From: CATQHL01 sp965204655
GTDB lineage: Bacteria > Actinomycetota > Acidimicrobiia > Acidimicrobiales > CATQHL01
Length of the DNA stretch: 64,000 bases
Assembly (NCBI GenBank): GCA_965204655.1
Contig: OZ241998.1
Coordinates: 1,612,001-1,676,000 of the forward strand
Direction: 5' to 3'
In this document: positions 1 to 8,739 of the stretch, one piece after another
Layout: every line of letters starts with the position of its first letter
How positions within the stretch are numbered: position 1 is the stretch's first letter
Program-made: the position numbers and the translations under genes
Notes under the pieces: generated by a model
The model's input: the letters and a program-made list of their open reading frames with translations, nothing else
Told to the model about the DNA's origin: nothing
Databases searched by the model: none

Positions 1-320
1 ATACACCAACGATTTTCTCCGCACACGCATACGACGCTTTGGTGATCATCGCCTTGGCGACCAGGGCGGCCGAAAGCACCGACCCTGCGGTGTTCGCAGA
101 TAATATAAACGACGTCACCCGGGGCGGCACCAAGTGCACCTCCTTCGCCGAGTGCAGCGAACTGATCGACGCCGGTGAAGACATCGATTACGACGGCGCC
201 AGCGGACCTTTGGACTTCACCGCCGCGGGCGAGCCCGGCGCCGGTAGCTACGACGTCTCAGGCTTCGCCGCCGACGGCTCGCTAGACCCAATAGAGCAGG
301 TTTTCATCCAAGGTTCTTAG
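1..320 (+). CDS. Branched-chain amino-acid-type ABC transporter substrate-binding protein, C-terminal part
   Basis: The open frame runs in from the left edge of the window, so the N-terminus and lipoprotein signal are missing. About 105 residues remain. The tail contains GASGPLDF followed by GSYDV, the closing segment typical of periplasmic Leu/Ile/Val-type (type I fold) binding proteins, which capture the solute outside the membrane and deliver it to LivHM. The gene converges on livF, livG, livM and livH, which form the rest of the importer. The true substrate (branched-chain amino acids, urea, amides) cannot be read from this fragment. Confidence 0.85.
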   Translation, partial: TPTIFSAHAYDALVIIALATRAAESTDPAVFADNINDVTRGGTKCTSFAECSELIDAGEDIDYDGASGPLDFTAAGEPGAGSYDVSGFAADGSLDPIEQVFIQGS

Positions 321-370
321 GCGGCGTCAGCGGGGATAACGAAGAACAAAAAGGCAACTTAAGTTACGGA

Positions 371-408
371 GAGTTCTACCTGTGGATGTGAGTCCCCAGG
401 TAGAGCTC
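371..408. terminator. Inverted repeat between convergent SBP gene and livF
   Basis: A 12-bp stem (371-382 with 397-408, one G.T pair) encloses a 14-nt loop. It overlaps the last codons of livF and lies 50 bp after the SBP stop. Its convergent position suggests a bidirectional terminator. There is no T-run, so the call rests only on symmetry and position. Confidence 0.5.
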
Positions 409-1251
409 TACTACTTTGGGGTCTGCCAACAGCGCCTCTCCGCTGTCGGTGTAGGCGTTCCGGCCCTGGTCTAAGACGTAGCCTCGATCGCAGATCTGCA
501 GACAGCGTCGAGCGTTCTGTTCCACGACGACGATGGACACTCCCGCACGACGGATCTCATCAATGCGCTCGAAAGTCGCTGACTGGTTGGCGGGCGACAA
601 CCCCGCCGAGGGTTCGTCGAGCAACAGAATTTCAGGCGACATCATCAGCCCGCGCCCCATGGCCACCATCTGACGCTCTCCCCCGGACATCAGCCCCGCT
701 CTCTGCTTGGCGCGTTCCGCCAAGAGCGGAAATATCTCAACGACCTTCTCGTACCTATCCTCAAACACCTTGGGAGTTTTGTAGACGCCCATGCGGAGGT
801 TCTCCTCCACGCTCAGGGTGGCGAACACGTTTGCCACCTGAGGTACGTACCCCACTCCTGCCGAGACCAGATACGGAGCATTGCGTCCGGTTACGTCTTC
901 GCCGCGCAGGGTGACCCGACCGGAACGTACCGAGACGAGACCGAAGAGCGCCTTCAATAACGTGGACTTTCCGGCGCCGTTGGGGCCTACGATCCCAACT
1001 AGTTCGCCCTGGTGCACGTCCAGGTTGCAACCGTTGAGAATGTCTACGCCAGGAAAATAGCCCGCCGTCACGTCCGAGGCGCTCAACAGCGGAGCGGGCG
1101 ACGCCGCCGATACGCCTTCGTGAGCACCTCCAACCCCCCTGGCGGCTCCTTCGGGCTCCTTGCTAGCGGGCTCCAGGCCGCCACCTGCATCTTCATGAAG
1201 CAAGTCGGACTTTTTGATCCGGGCGATGCGCCTCAGACGCAAGCTCTTCAA
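376..1251 (-). CDS. livF: ABC transporter ATP-binding protein LivF
   Basis: This is one of two cytoplasmic ATPases of a branched-chain amino-acid-type (HAAT) importer. Walker A GPNGAGKST is at residues 89-97, the ABC signature SGGERQ near 189 and Walker B ILLLDEP near 208. The protein has 291 residues, longer than the roughly 235 usual for LivF, because a hydrophilic extension of about 55 residues precedes the ATPase fold. The start overlaps the livG stop by 4 nt, so the two are translationally coupled. The real start could lie inside the extension. Confidence 0.92.
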   Translation of the reverse strand: MKSLRLRRIARIKKSDLLHEDAGGGLEPASKEPEGAARGVGGAHEGVSAASPAPLLSASDVTAGYFPGVDILNGCNLDVHQGELVGIVGPNGAGKSTLLKALFGLVSVRSGRVTLRGEDVTGRNAPYLVSAGVGYVPQVANVFATLSVEENLRMGVYKTPKVFEDRYEKVVEIFPLLAERAKQRAGLMSGGERQMVAMGRGLMMSPEILLLDEPSAGLSPANQSATFERIDEIRRAGVSIVVVEQNARRCLQICDRGYVLDQGRNAYTDSGEALLADPKVVELYLGTHIHR

Positions 1252-2159
1252 CCTTCCTCCCTACCCAGGTAAGCGTCTATCACAAGAGGATCCCGCGCCA
1301 CAACCTCAGGAGGGCCTTCGGAAATGAGGCTGCCCTCGCTCAGGCACACGACCCAGTCGCTGATGCTCATCACTACATCCATGCTGTGTTCTACGAAGAG
1401 AACTGTCATCCCTTCGCCCGGGAACGCCAGCATGCGTTCCAGGATCGACTCCACCAAAGCAGGGTTGACCCCTGCCAGGGGTTCGTCCAGCAACAGCAGG
1501 TACGGACGCGCCATGACGGCTCGTGCTAATTCCAACAACTTGCGCTGACCGCCCGAGAGCGAACCCGCGTACTCACCGCTCATGTGAGCAAGACCGAACC
1601 TCTCCAGGATCTCCAAAGCGTCTTTTTTGTTCTTCTTTTCAATGCGCTTCCACGACCACCCAAGAGAACGTGAGAGCCGCTCGCCCGTCTGATCGGTCGC
1701 GGCCAGCAACACGTTCTCCAGGACCGTCAAGAGCGACAGCGACCGCGTGAGTTGGAACGTGCGTACCATCCCGAGGCGCGCAATCTCATGGGAACGCTTA
1801 CCTTTGAGCGAGACCCCGCCCGCAGGACCTCCCTCTGCCCGCCGCGAAAGCGAACCTGTTCCCTCGGGGGCATTAGGGGAACCAAAAAACCTCCACTGCC
1901 CCTCATCCGGGTCATCGAAGGCGCACAGCAGATTGAAGAGCGTCGTCTTTCCTGACCCGTTCGGGCCGATCAGGGCGGTCACGCAACTGCGCTGAATCTC
2001 AAGGTGCTCAACGTCGACCGCGAGCAGCCCGCCGAAAGCCCGGCGCATACCATCTACGATCAAGATGGGAGCGGGTTTGGGCACACCCGGCCGAGGCTCA
2101 ACCCTTTCCAGGACCTTTGAGATCGGGCGTTCTTCTCTCAAGGAGATCTCAGGTGCCAC
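1248..2159 (-). CDS. livG: ABC transporter ATP-binding protein LivG
   Basis: This is the second ATPase of the Liv-type importer. Walker A GPNGSGKTT is at residues 65-73, the signature LSGGQRK near 201 and Walker B LLLLDEP near 221. Between the Walker A region and the family's VRTFQ (Q-loop) segment lies a Gly/Ser/Arg-rich insert at residues about 94-125 that is not usual in LivG and looks like a flexible loop. It overlaps livM by 11 nt and livF by 4 nt in one operon. Confidence 0.92.
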   Translation of the reverse strand: MAPEISLREERPISKVLERVEPRPGVPKPAPILIVDGMRRAFGGLLAVDVEHLEIQRSCVTALIGPNGSGKTTLFNLLCAFDDPDEGQWRFFGSPNAPEGTGSLSRRAEGGPAGGVSLKGKRSHEIARLGMVRTFQLTRSLSLLTVLENVLLAATDQTGERLSRSLGWSWKRIEKKNKKDALEILERFGLAHMSGEYAGSLSGGQRKLLELARAVMARPYLLLLDEPLAGVNPALVESILERMLAFPGEGMTVLFVEHSMDVVMSISDWVVCLSEGSLISEGPPEVVARDPLVIDAYLGREEG

Positions 2160-3147
2160 CCAACAGCACCTCCTTCCGCTTGCCGAACAACCCTTGCGAA
2201 CGGAAGATCATGAGACAAATCAAGCCGATGCCTACTAACACGGTGCGGATAAGCCCTGCATCCGCACCGTCAAGGATCTCCCCGAAGTAACCCTCTCCGA
2301 TGAAGGCGGCGATCAGGCCGTCTAGCCATTCGAAGAGGAACCAGTAGAGGATCGCGCCCGCCAACGGCCCCCAGACGCTGCCCGCTCCTCCCAGAATCAC
2401 GATGGCAAACGTACTTATGGTGACGAGCGGGATGTAAAAGTCTGGATGAACGTTCTGCTGTTCAACCGCCAGCATGATCCCGCCTAAGGCTCCTAGCATG
2501 CTGCCGATGATCAGCGCCTGCTGCTTGTACATGTAAGCGTTTTTGCCCAAGCTGAGGGTGGCGTCTTCGTCCTCTCTCACAGCCTTGACGGCCCGACCCC
2601 AAGGACTCCGCATCAGGCCTCTGAACAACAAGGTCGCAAGGATCACTAACCCCCAACACACCGCCACCACCCAGAGTTGCCGTTCGCTAAAACGAAACGG
2701 AAAGGATGTCGTGGAAGAGCCGTAGTTTCCTGCCGGGATGGGATTCCAGCCGTAGAACTCGTCGGCAAAACGTTGTATCCCGTACACGCTTTTCGTGAGC
2801 GGGTTGGCCCAGTTGCTCCGGATCACGAACCGCAGAATCTCCCCGAAAGAAAGCGTCACCACCGCCAGGTAGTCGGCGCGAAGGCGCAGGGTGGTTACTC
2901 CCCATAACAAGCCCAGCAAAGCCGCCGCCGCAAGACCTACCAGCACGCCGAGAAGGAAAGAGCCGCCGAGGTCCACCACGATGGCCATGCCGTAGGCGCC
3001 CACCGACAGGGAAGCTACGTGACCGAAGTTCAGAAGTCCGGCAGCGCCGAATTGCAGATTCAGGCCGACGGCAGAGAGGGCGTAAGCAGCCGCTGTCAAA
3101 GAAACGCAGTCACGCAGGGCGCCGACAGTGATTCCCAGCCAATCCAT
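2149..3147 (-). CDS. livM: ABC transporter permease LivM
   Basis: A polytopic inner-membrane permease of 332 residues, the usual length for LivM. Hydrophobic helices alternate with short loops. Recognisable family segments include GLNLQFGAAGLLNFGHVA near the N-terminus and a cytoplasmic EDEDATLSLGKN coupling region that contacts the ATPases. The start codon coincides with the end of livH, and the 3' end overlaps livG. It should pair with LivH to form the solute channel. Confidence 0.92.
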   Translation of the reverse strand: MDWLGITVGALRDCVSLTAAAYALSAVGLNLQFGAAGLLNFGHVASLSVGAYGMAIVVDLGGSFLLGVLVGLAAAALLGLLWGVTTLRLRADYLAVVTLSFGEILRFVIRSNWANPLTKSVYGIQRFADEFYGWNPIPAGNYGSSTTSFPFRFSERQLWVVAVCWGLVILATLLFRGLMRSPWGRAVKAVREDEDATLSLGKNAYMYKQQALIIGSMLGALGGIMLAVEQQNVHPDFYIPLVTISTFAIVILGGAGSVWGPLAGAILYWFLFEWLDGLIAAFIGEGYFGEILDGADAGLIRTVLVGIGLICLMIFRSQGLFGKRKEVLLGGT

Positions 3148-4478
3148 CAGCCGACCCGTTCTCGCGTCCCCAGCAAACCCTGAGGCCTAAACAAGAGCAT
3201 CAGAACCAGGATCCCCAGACCAATGGCAGTCTTGAACTGGACGTCTACCCAGTAAGTGCTGACCTCAACAAGCAAACCTATGACAAGCCCTCCGACCAAC
3301 GCTCCAAAAGTTGTGCCTATGCCGCCCAGCACCATCCCAGCGAAGATGAGGAGCAGCAGGCGGAAACCCATGTCCCACTCCACGCTCTCGCTGATCCCCA
3401 GGAAAACGCCGCCCAGGGCGGTGAGCCCCGTGCCGACTATCCAAGTGACCAAGAAGACATGGTGGGTGTCAATTCCGGAGGCTTCTGCCAAGTCCCTGTT
3501 GTCGGCCACCGCTCGAATTGCCGTACCAATTCGGGTATAACGCATGAGCAGCCCCCCCACCGCTAGCAGAAGAGCCGTGATGCCGATAATGAAGAAGTAC
3601 TTGGGCGGAGCGGAGAACGTTAGAAACTCCACCGATTCCTGGATGTTGTAGTTCCTGTAAGGCTTGGGTCTTTCCCCGAAGATCACCTGCAACAGATAGC
3701 GCAGCACCAACGACAAGCCGATACTCACCAGAGTCAGAGCGACTATGCCGGTCGCTCGGCGACGGAGAGGACGCCAGAGGCCGAACTCCATCAGACCTCC
3801 TATGCCGCCTGCCATGAACATGGTGGGGACCGCGGCGACGGCTAAGTGCCAACCCGGGCCTTCCGGGGAAGTGTTGAGGAAGTAAGCCAGCATCGCTCCC
3901 AGGGTGACTAGGTCGCCGTGGGCAAAATTGAACATGCCGCTGATGCTGTAGAGCAGCGACAGCCCGACGGAAGACAGGGCGATTATCGCCCCCAGGCGGA
4001 GACCCAGGATCACGAGATTGGAGAAGTGTTCCGCCCTGGAAAGCGACTTGCTCAGACCCGGGCCTAAGTTGAACCGAACCGTCTTGCTCTGCCCCTCCCG
4101 AACCTGAACTTCGCTCAACTCCACGCGCTCCGGATCGGTGAGTTGAACGCCGGACGGCAGGCTGCCCACCTCCATACGCACCTGATAGGTGCCCGGTTGC
4201 GGGACAGGCACCGACCATTCCCCCGCAGCGTCGCTGGACGCTCGCCCGATCTCCTCCCCGTCGACGCTCACGATTATCTCCACGCCTTCGACTAGCGAGC
4301 GTTCTTCGCCGTCGATCACCTCTAGTTGGCCTTTGATTTGCTGACCTTCCTCTTCTGGGTCCTGACCCAAGGCAAGTCCATCCCACAACCACCCGAGAGA
4401 GCCCGTGAACGTCAGGACGACTAAGGCAGCAGCAACCAGAAAGCGGCGTTTGGAATCGAAAAGCAAGCCCTGCTGCAT
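3147..4478 (-). CDS. livH: ABC transporter permease LivH with N-terminal beta-sandwich domain
   Basis: This permease is fused to an extra domain. After a first membrane helix (about residues 12-35) comes a domain of about 80 residues (about 48-125) rich in beta-strand patterns, with GEWSVPVP and GTYQVRMEV; this is the look of a carboxypeptidase-regulatory/Ig-like domain and should lie outside the membrane. The LivH permease core follows, with SGMFNFAHGDLVTLG. I chose the ATG at 4478 because the longer open frame (to 4784) overlaps hemQ and its extra 102 codons look non-coding. LivH proteins usually have about 290 residues; this one has 443. Confidence 0.88.
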   Translation of the reverse strand: MQQGLLFDSKRRFLVAAALVVLTFTGSLGWLWDGLALGQDPEEEGQQIKGQLEVIDGEERSLVEGVEIIVSVDGEEIGRASSDAAGEWSVPVPQPGTYQVRMEVGSLPSGVQLTDPERVELSEVQVREGQSKTVRFNLGPGLSKSLSRAEHFSNLVILGLRLGAIIALSSVGLSLLYSISGMFNFAHGDLVTLGAMLAYFLNTSPEGPGWHLAVAAVPTMFMAGGIGGLMEFGLWRPLRRRATGIVALTLVSIGLSLVLRYLLQVIFGERPKPYRNYNIQESVEFLTFSAPPKYFFIIGITALLLAVGGLLMRYTRIGTAIRAVADNRDLAEASGIDTHHVFLVTWIVGTGLTALGGVFLGISESVEWDMGFRLLLLIFAGMVLGGIGTTFGALVGGLVIGLLVEVSTYWVDVQFKTAIGLGILVLMLLFRPQGLLGTRERVG

Positions 4479-4494
4479 CAGACGCCTAGGTTGA

Positions 4495-5214
4495 TCAGGA
4501 CCGTTGGGAGGTCTGCCCCTGCGTCCGCTTCCGCTCCAGGATGTCGTCCAGCGAAGCCAACAACCCCACGTAGAAGGTGCCGAATTCGGCGTAGAGGGCT
4601 GAAGCCGTGTCAAAACGAAGCGTGTAGACAACCTCCTTGAGGTCTTCTGGGCGAGCACAGAACAACGTGACACCCCACTCAAAGTCGTCGGTACCGGTGG
4701 AACCGGTAACCACCTGGAGCACCCTCCCGGAGAATTTCCGTCCCGAAGCACCGTGTTCATACATGAGTTCGCGGCGCTCCTCAAACGGCAGGGCGAACCA
4801 GTTGTTTCGTTCGCCGCGGCGCTTAGACATCGGGTAAAAACACCAGATCGGCTTGTCTGGCGGGGGCAGTTGTGGGTAGAGGCGGGTGCGGATGTGCTCA
4901 GGGGGCATTCCGGCGGCGTACTCCGAAACCTCAGTGAGCGAGAGGTAGGAACTCACTGCCGGCAGACCCGCCTCTGCCAAGTCGCTCTGGAAGTCGCGCA
5001 GGTTCCAAAGGTCGGCGTCAAGGGCCATGAACGCCGCGTCGGCCTTGTGACCGAGGATCGCCGCAGTCACCACCTGGGTTCCCCGCTCTCGAGCTCTGGA
5101 GAGGGACGCAGCGGCATCGCCGACGTCCACCGACGAAGAAACCCTGCAGAACAAGTGCAAGACCCCCAGACCCTCCGAGACCCCGGTGGAACCCTCTGCG
5201 GCGGTGGAAGTCAC
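4495..5214 (-). CDS. hemQ: Coproheme decarboxylase HemQ (chlorite dismutase family)
   Basis: HemQ converts coproheme to heme b in the last step of the coproporphyrin-dependent pathway used by Gram-positives. Family landmarks are present: YPMSKRR with the catalytic Tyr (Tyr127) and Lys131, the proximal His in YEHGASGRKF (His154), and the C-terminal YTLRFDTASALYAEFG block. The start is GTG at 5214, placed exactly 7 nt after a TAATCT hexamer, so the mRNA is probably leaderless. The stop is 16 nt before livH, so read-through into the Liv operon is likely. Confidence 0.93.
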   Translation of the reverse strand: MTSTAAEGSTGVSEGLGVLHLFCRVSSSVDVGDAAASLSRARERGTQVVTAAILGHKADAAFMALDADLWNLRDFQSDLAEAGLPAVSSYLSLTEVSEYAAGMPPEHIRTRLYPQLPPPDKPIWCFYPMSKRRGERNNWFALPFEERRELMYEHGASGRKFSGRVLQVVTGSTGTDDFEWGVTLFCARPEDLKEVVYTLRFDTASALYAEFGTFYVGLLASLDDILERKRTQGQTSQRS

Positions 5215-5221
5215 AACCAGG

Positions 5222-5227
5222 AGATTA
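5222..5227 (-). promoter_or_regulatory. Leaderless -10 hexamer of hemQ
   Basis: TAATCT is followed by a 7-nt spacer and then the GTG of hemQ. This places transcription start at or next to the start codon. No Shine-Dalgarno is present. Confidence 0.6.
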
Positions 5228-5292
5228 ATACCAACACGGCAACGGGGTTGAACTTGCGTTCCGAAACGTTCCCGCCAACGCTCTCAAAGAGG

Positions 5293-6099
5293 TCAATCCT
5301 TCGTGTTCAGCCACCAGATCCTGCGTAGTCCGTGAAGGGTCAGCCAAGGCTGAACCTCCTGAACGCACTCCGTGTGCGGAGTGACTAGCAGAGCCAGCCC
5401 GCCCGTCCCCACTACCGCAGGAGTGCCGAGTTCGGACGCTATCCTCCTGCAGATTCCGTCCACCTGGGCTGCATAGCCGTAGATGACGCCTGAGCGCAGG
5501 GATTCCGCAGTGCTCTTCCCGATCACGCCCCTCGGTTCGGTGAGTTCCACTGAACTCAAAGCCGCTGCGTGCTTTATTAGTGCCTCCAGGCTGATCTCCA
5601 CGCCTGGTGCTATGGCGCCCCCCAGGTATTCTCCCTCCGCGCTGATGGCGTCGAAAGTGGTTCCCGTACCGAAATCCACCACGATGATCGGAGCGTCATA
5701 GAGGTCTAAAGCCCCTACGGCGTTGGCGATCCGGTCGCCGCCGACCTCGCGTGGGTTGTCGTAACGGATCGGCACCCCGGAACGCACGCCAGGCCCCACG
5801 ACCACAGGCTCCAAATTCAGGTACCGGCGCGTCATCGCCCGCATAGCAGAAGTGATCGGCGGCACTCCAGAGGCCACAGAGACACCCGCTACGTCGGAAA
5901 CTAACTTGCAGCCGGCTGCCGCCATAAATCCGTCGATCAGAACCGCTAGTTCGTCTGCGGTGCGGTCGGGGACTGTGGAAGTGCGCCAGTGTCCCAGAAG
6001 ACCCTCCTCGGCAGAGGAGGGGTGGACAACGGCCAAGTCGTAGAGGCCGATCACAGTCTGGGTGTTGCCCACGTCCACAGCCAAGAGCCTCTCCGTCAT
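5293..6099 (-). CDS. coaX: Type III pantothenate kinase
   Basis: CoaX phosphorylates pantothenate, the first committed step of CoA synthesis, and belongs to the ASKHA fold. The N-terminal phosphate loop DVGNTQTVIGLY, the central VVDFGTGTTFD motif and GGAIAPGVEIS are all present, and the 268-residue length is normal. It lies 40 nt downstream of the panC-lysS fusion, so two CoA-pathway activities are adjacent. In mycobacteria panC, coaX and lysS are also neighbours (established knowledge). Confidence 0.94.
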   Translation of the reverse strand: MTERLLAVDVGNTQTVIGLYDLAVVHPSSAEEGLLGHWRTSTVPDRTADELAVLIDGFMAAAGCKLVSDVAGVSVASGVPPITSAMRAMTRRYLNLEPVVVGPGVRSGVPIRYDNPREVGGDRIANAVGALDLYDAPIIVVDFGTGTTFDAISAEGEYLGGAIAPGVEISLEALIKHAAALSSVELTEPRGVIGKSTAESLRSGVIYGYAAQVDGICRRIASELGTPAVVGTGGLALLVTPHTECVQEVQPWLTLHGLRRIWWLNTKD

Positions 6100-6139
6100 C
6101 GCCGGCCGCCCGTTGGTGTCGGAGGCGGCGTCGGCTCTC

Positions 6140-8611
6140 TCATCCGACGCCTGCCGATGTACTGCCGTCGGGGCTCCCCTCTTCTTTGACCTCTGAAGTG
6201 CCCTCGTCCTCCCCCCGCGCCGGGCTTGGCCGCAGCGTGGGGAACGGAATCACGTCCCTGATGTTGCCCGCATCGGTGACGAGCATTGCCAAGCGGTCTA
6301 TGCCTATGCCTAATCCGCCAGTCGGGGGCATGCCATACTCCAGCGCCCGCAGAAAGTCCTCGTCGGTGGTCATGGCATCGTCGTCGCCGCCCGCACGACG
6401 GACGTCCTGAGTTGCGAAGCGGCGCCTCTGTTCCTCCGGATCGGTCAGTTCCGAAAAGGCGTTGGCCAACTCCCTGCCGGCCGCCACCACCTCGAAGCGT
6501 TCCACCAGTCCCGGGCGGCTGCGATGACTGCGGGCCAGCGGCGAGACCTCCACCGGAAAGTCACACACGAAGACCGGACCTTCAAGCGCACCTTCTACGC
6601 GCCGCTCGTAGACCTCCGCCAGCACCTCCCCGGTGCTGAGGCCATCGGGAATCTCCACATCCAGGCTCTCTGCTATGCGGCGGGCTTCAGCCGCGGAGTG
6701 ATCAACCGTTAACTCGCAGCCGACGACCTCGGCCACCAACTCCTCCATAGTCGCCCGCCGCCACGGCGGGGTCAAGTCCAAGTCCCCCCCGTCGTAGTGA
6801 AGAAGAGTCCCACCCGCGGACGACCCGACGGCTTCGGCCACCACGCACTCCGTGAGTTCCATGATGTCGACATAATCGGCGTAAGCCTGATAGAGCTCAA
6901 GCATCGTGAACTCGGGGCTGTGCCGCGGCGAGAGGCCCTCGTTGCGGAACACCCGGCCTATCTCAAAGACACGCTGAAAGCCCCCGACTACCAGCCTCTT
7001 TAAGTACAACTCAGGGGCAATCCGCAGGTAGAAATCCGTGTTCAAGGAGTTGTGGTGCGTGACGAAGGGGCGGGCGGCGGCTCCGCCCGGAATCGGGTGG
7101 AGCATCGGCGTCTCGACTTCCACGAAGCCCCGCTCGGCCAGTTCGCGGCGCATCACCTCAATAAGCCGGCTGCGCAGAAGGAGCGTCCGGCGCGCAGCCG
7201 GCGAGACCCAGAGGTCTACGTATCGGCGGCGGTACCGGACGTCGACGTCGGCGAGGCCGCGCCACTTATCGGGGAAGGGCAGGCGCGCCTCCGCCAACAA
7301 GCCCCAGCGGCTTACCGCCACAGAAAGTTCCCCCCGGCGGGTCTTCAGGACTTCCCCCGAAACCCACAGCCAGTCGCCGATGGAAAGCCCGCAGAAGGCT
7401 TCGTAATCGGGGGTAGACGCCTTCGTTGCGAAGAGTTGGATGCGCTCGCCGCTGGCGTCATCAAGGGAACCGAAGCAAATCCGCCCCTGAGAGCGCCGCA
7501 GCATGAGCCGACCGGAAACGGCGGCTTCCACACCCGATTCCTCCCCTGGCTGCAAACCCCCGTAACTGGAGTGCAGGTCGGCGGCAGTTGCGTCGGGGCG
7601 TAACGGACGCTCCTCGGAGGAGAGGTTTTCCGCCCTGCTCGCCAACTCCGGCGCAGCAGAAGACGCAGCAAGGGACGCGTCTCCAAGGGGTGCAGCCCCC
7701 GACGCGGAAGGTGACGCTGAGGGTGCACCGACCGGGGGGGCGCCCCGATCACGAACCTCGCAGCCGAGGTTGTCGATGAGCCGAGTTTCGCCGACGCTGA
7801 CCGCCCCCAGCAGCCGCAGATCACCCCAAAGAGGATCCACCCCCGCAAGAGAGTCCGCATTAACCACCACCGAGTAGTGAGGCGTGAGCGCCGCCTCGCT
7901 TGCGAGCACTTCCGCCATAGCCGCTTCCACGACTCGTTGACTGCGCTCGCCAGACCGAATCAGTTCCGCTCCACGGCGCAGGCAGCGGTTCAGGGCGAGG
8001 GCGGACTCCCGCTGCGACGGCGTGAGGTAAGCGTTGCGGCTGGAGAGCGCCAACCCGTCCGGGTCGCGCACCGTCGGACAACCGACCACGTTCACTGGAA
8101 GGCCCAGGTCGCACACCAAGCGACGCACCACGACCAACTGCTGCCAATCCTTCTCGCCGAAGTAAGAACGGCATTCCCCGACCGCCCCGAACAACTTCGC
8201 CACCACCAGTCCCACTCCTTCAAAATGGCCCGGCCGCTGCTGAGCCTCTAGCACGGAGGAGAGAGCACCAAAATCCATATTCAGAACGGACGGCGAAGGG
8301 TACATCTCGGAGGTGGACGGAGCGAACACGGCGTCTACACCCAGTTCCTCGCACTTCCGCAGGTCAACAGTCAGATCGCGGGGGTAATCGGCGAAGTCTT
8401 CTCCCGGGCCGAACTGGGCCGGGTTCACGAAAATTGACACCAGCGTAAAGTCGTTCTCCTCTCGGCTGCGGTGTATCAAGCTGAGGTGGCCGTCGTGCAG
8501 CGCTCCCATCGTTGGCGCAAAACCCAGGCTTGCGCTGCGCCCGCGCACTTCACGGGCGAAGCAGCGGACCTCCTCAAGTCGTTTCAGGATTTTCAACTCC
8601 ACGTCACTCAC
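6140..8611 (-). CDS. panC-lysS: Fusion of pantothenate synthetase (PanC) and class II lysyl-tRNA synthetase (LysS)
   Basis: A single uninterrupted frame encodes two enzymes. Counting from the GTG at 8611, residues about 5-285 are PanC (pantoate plus beta-alanine plus ATP to pantothenate), with the HIGH-like TMGALHDGH and FGEKDWQQL. An Ala/Ser/Pro-rich linker of about 75 residues follows. Residues about 362-805 are LysRS: an OB-fold anticodon domain (SGRLMLRRSQGR), motif 2 FRNEGLSPRHSPEFTMLE, and motif 3 GLGIGIDRLAML. The usual LysRS N-terminal helix is absent. The longer frame begins with a TTG at 8638; no clear ribosome site decides between them. No stop or start signal is seen at the junction near 7.5-7.75 kb. 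Confidence 0.93.
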   Translation of the reverse strand: MSDVELKILKRLEEVRCFAREVRGRSASLGFAPTMGALHDGHLSLIHRSREENDFTLVSIFVNPAQFGPGEDFADYPRDLTVDLRKCEELGVDAVFAPSTSEMYPSPSVLNMDFGALSSVLEAQQRPGHFEGVGLVVAKLFGAVGECRSYFGEKDWQQLVVVRRLVCDLGLPVNVVGCPTVRDPDGLALSSRNAYLTPSQRESALALNRCLRRGAELIRSGERSQRVVEAAMAEVLASEAALTPHYSVVVNADSLAGVDPLWGDLRLLGAVSVGETRLIDNLGCEVRDRGAPPVGAPSASPSASGAAPLGDASLAASSAAPELASRAENLSSEERPLRPDATAADLHSSYGGLQPGEESGVEAAVSGRLMLRRSQGRICFGSLDDASGERIQLFATKASTPDYEAFCGLSIGDWLWVSGEVLKTRRGELSVAVSRWGLLAEARLPFPDKWRGLADVDVRYRRRYVDLWVSPAARRTLLLRSRLIEVMRRELAERGFVEVETPMLHPIPGGAAARPFVTHHNSLNTDFYLRIAPELYLKRLVVGGFQRVFEIGRVFRNEGLSPRHSPEFTMLELYQAYADYVDIMELTECVVAEAVGSSAGGTLLHYDGGDLDLTPPWRRATMEELVAEVVGCELTVDHSAAEARRIAESLDVEIPDGLSTGEVLAEVYERRVEGALEGPVFVCDFPVEVSPLARSHRSRPGLVERFEVVAAGRELANAFSELTDPEEQRRRFATQDVRRAGGDDDAMTTDEDFLRALEYGMPPTGGLGIGIDRLAMLVTDAGNIRDVIPFPTLRPSPARGEDEGTSEVKEEGSPDGSTSAGVG

Positions 8612-8739
8612 ACAACCGCGGTCGGGAAACCAGGACAAGCCCGCTCACAGACAAACCCTGCGTCGGCGAGAACTGCGGAAACCGAGATTCACGCGGACTG
8701 GGCGAAGACGGGTGAACGGCCAAGGTTGAGTCAAGGGTG

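Noticed and set aside
4479..4784. Longer livH reading frame
   Set aside because: It overlaps hemQ in another frame and its 102 extra codons lack any LivH likeness; the ATG at 4478 fits the family.
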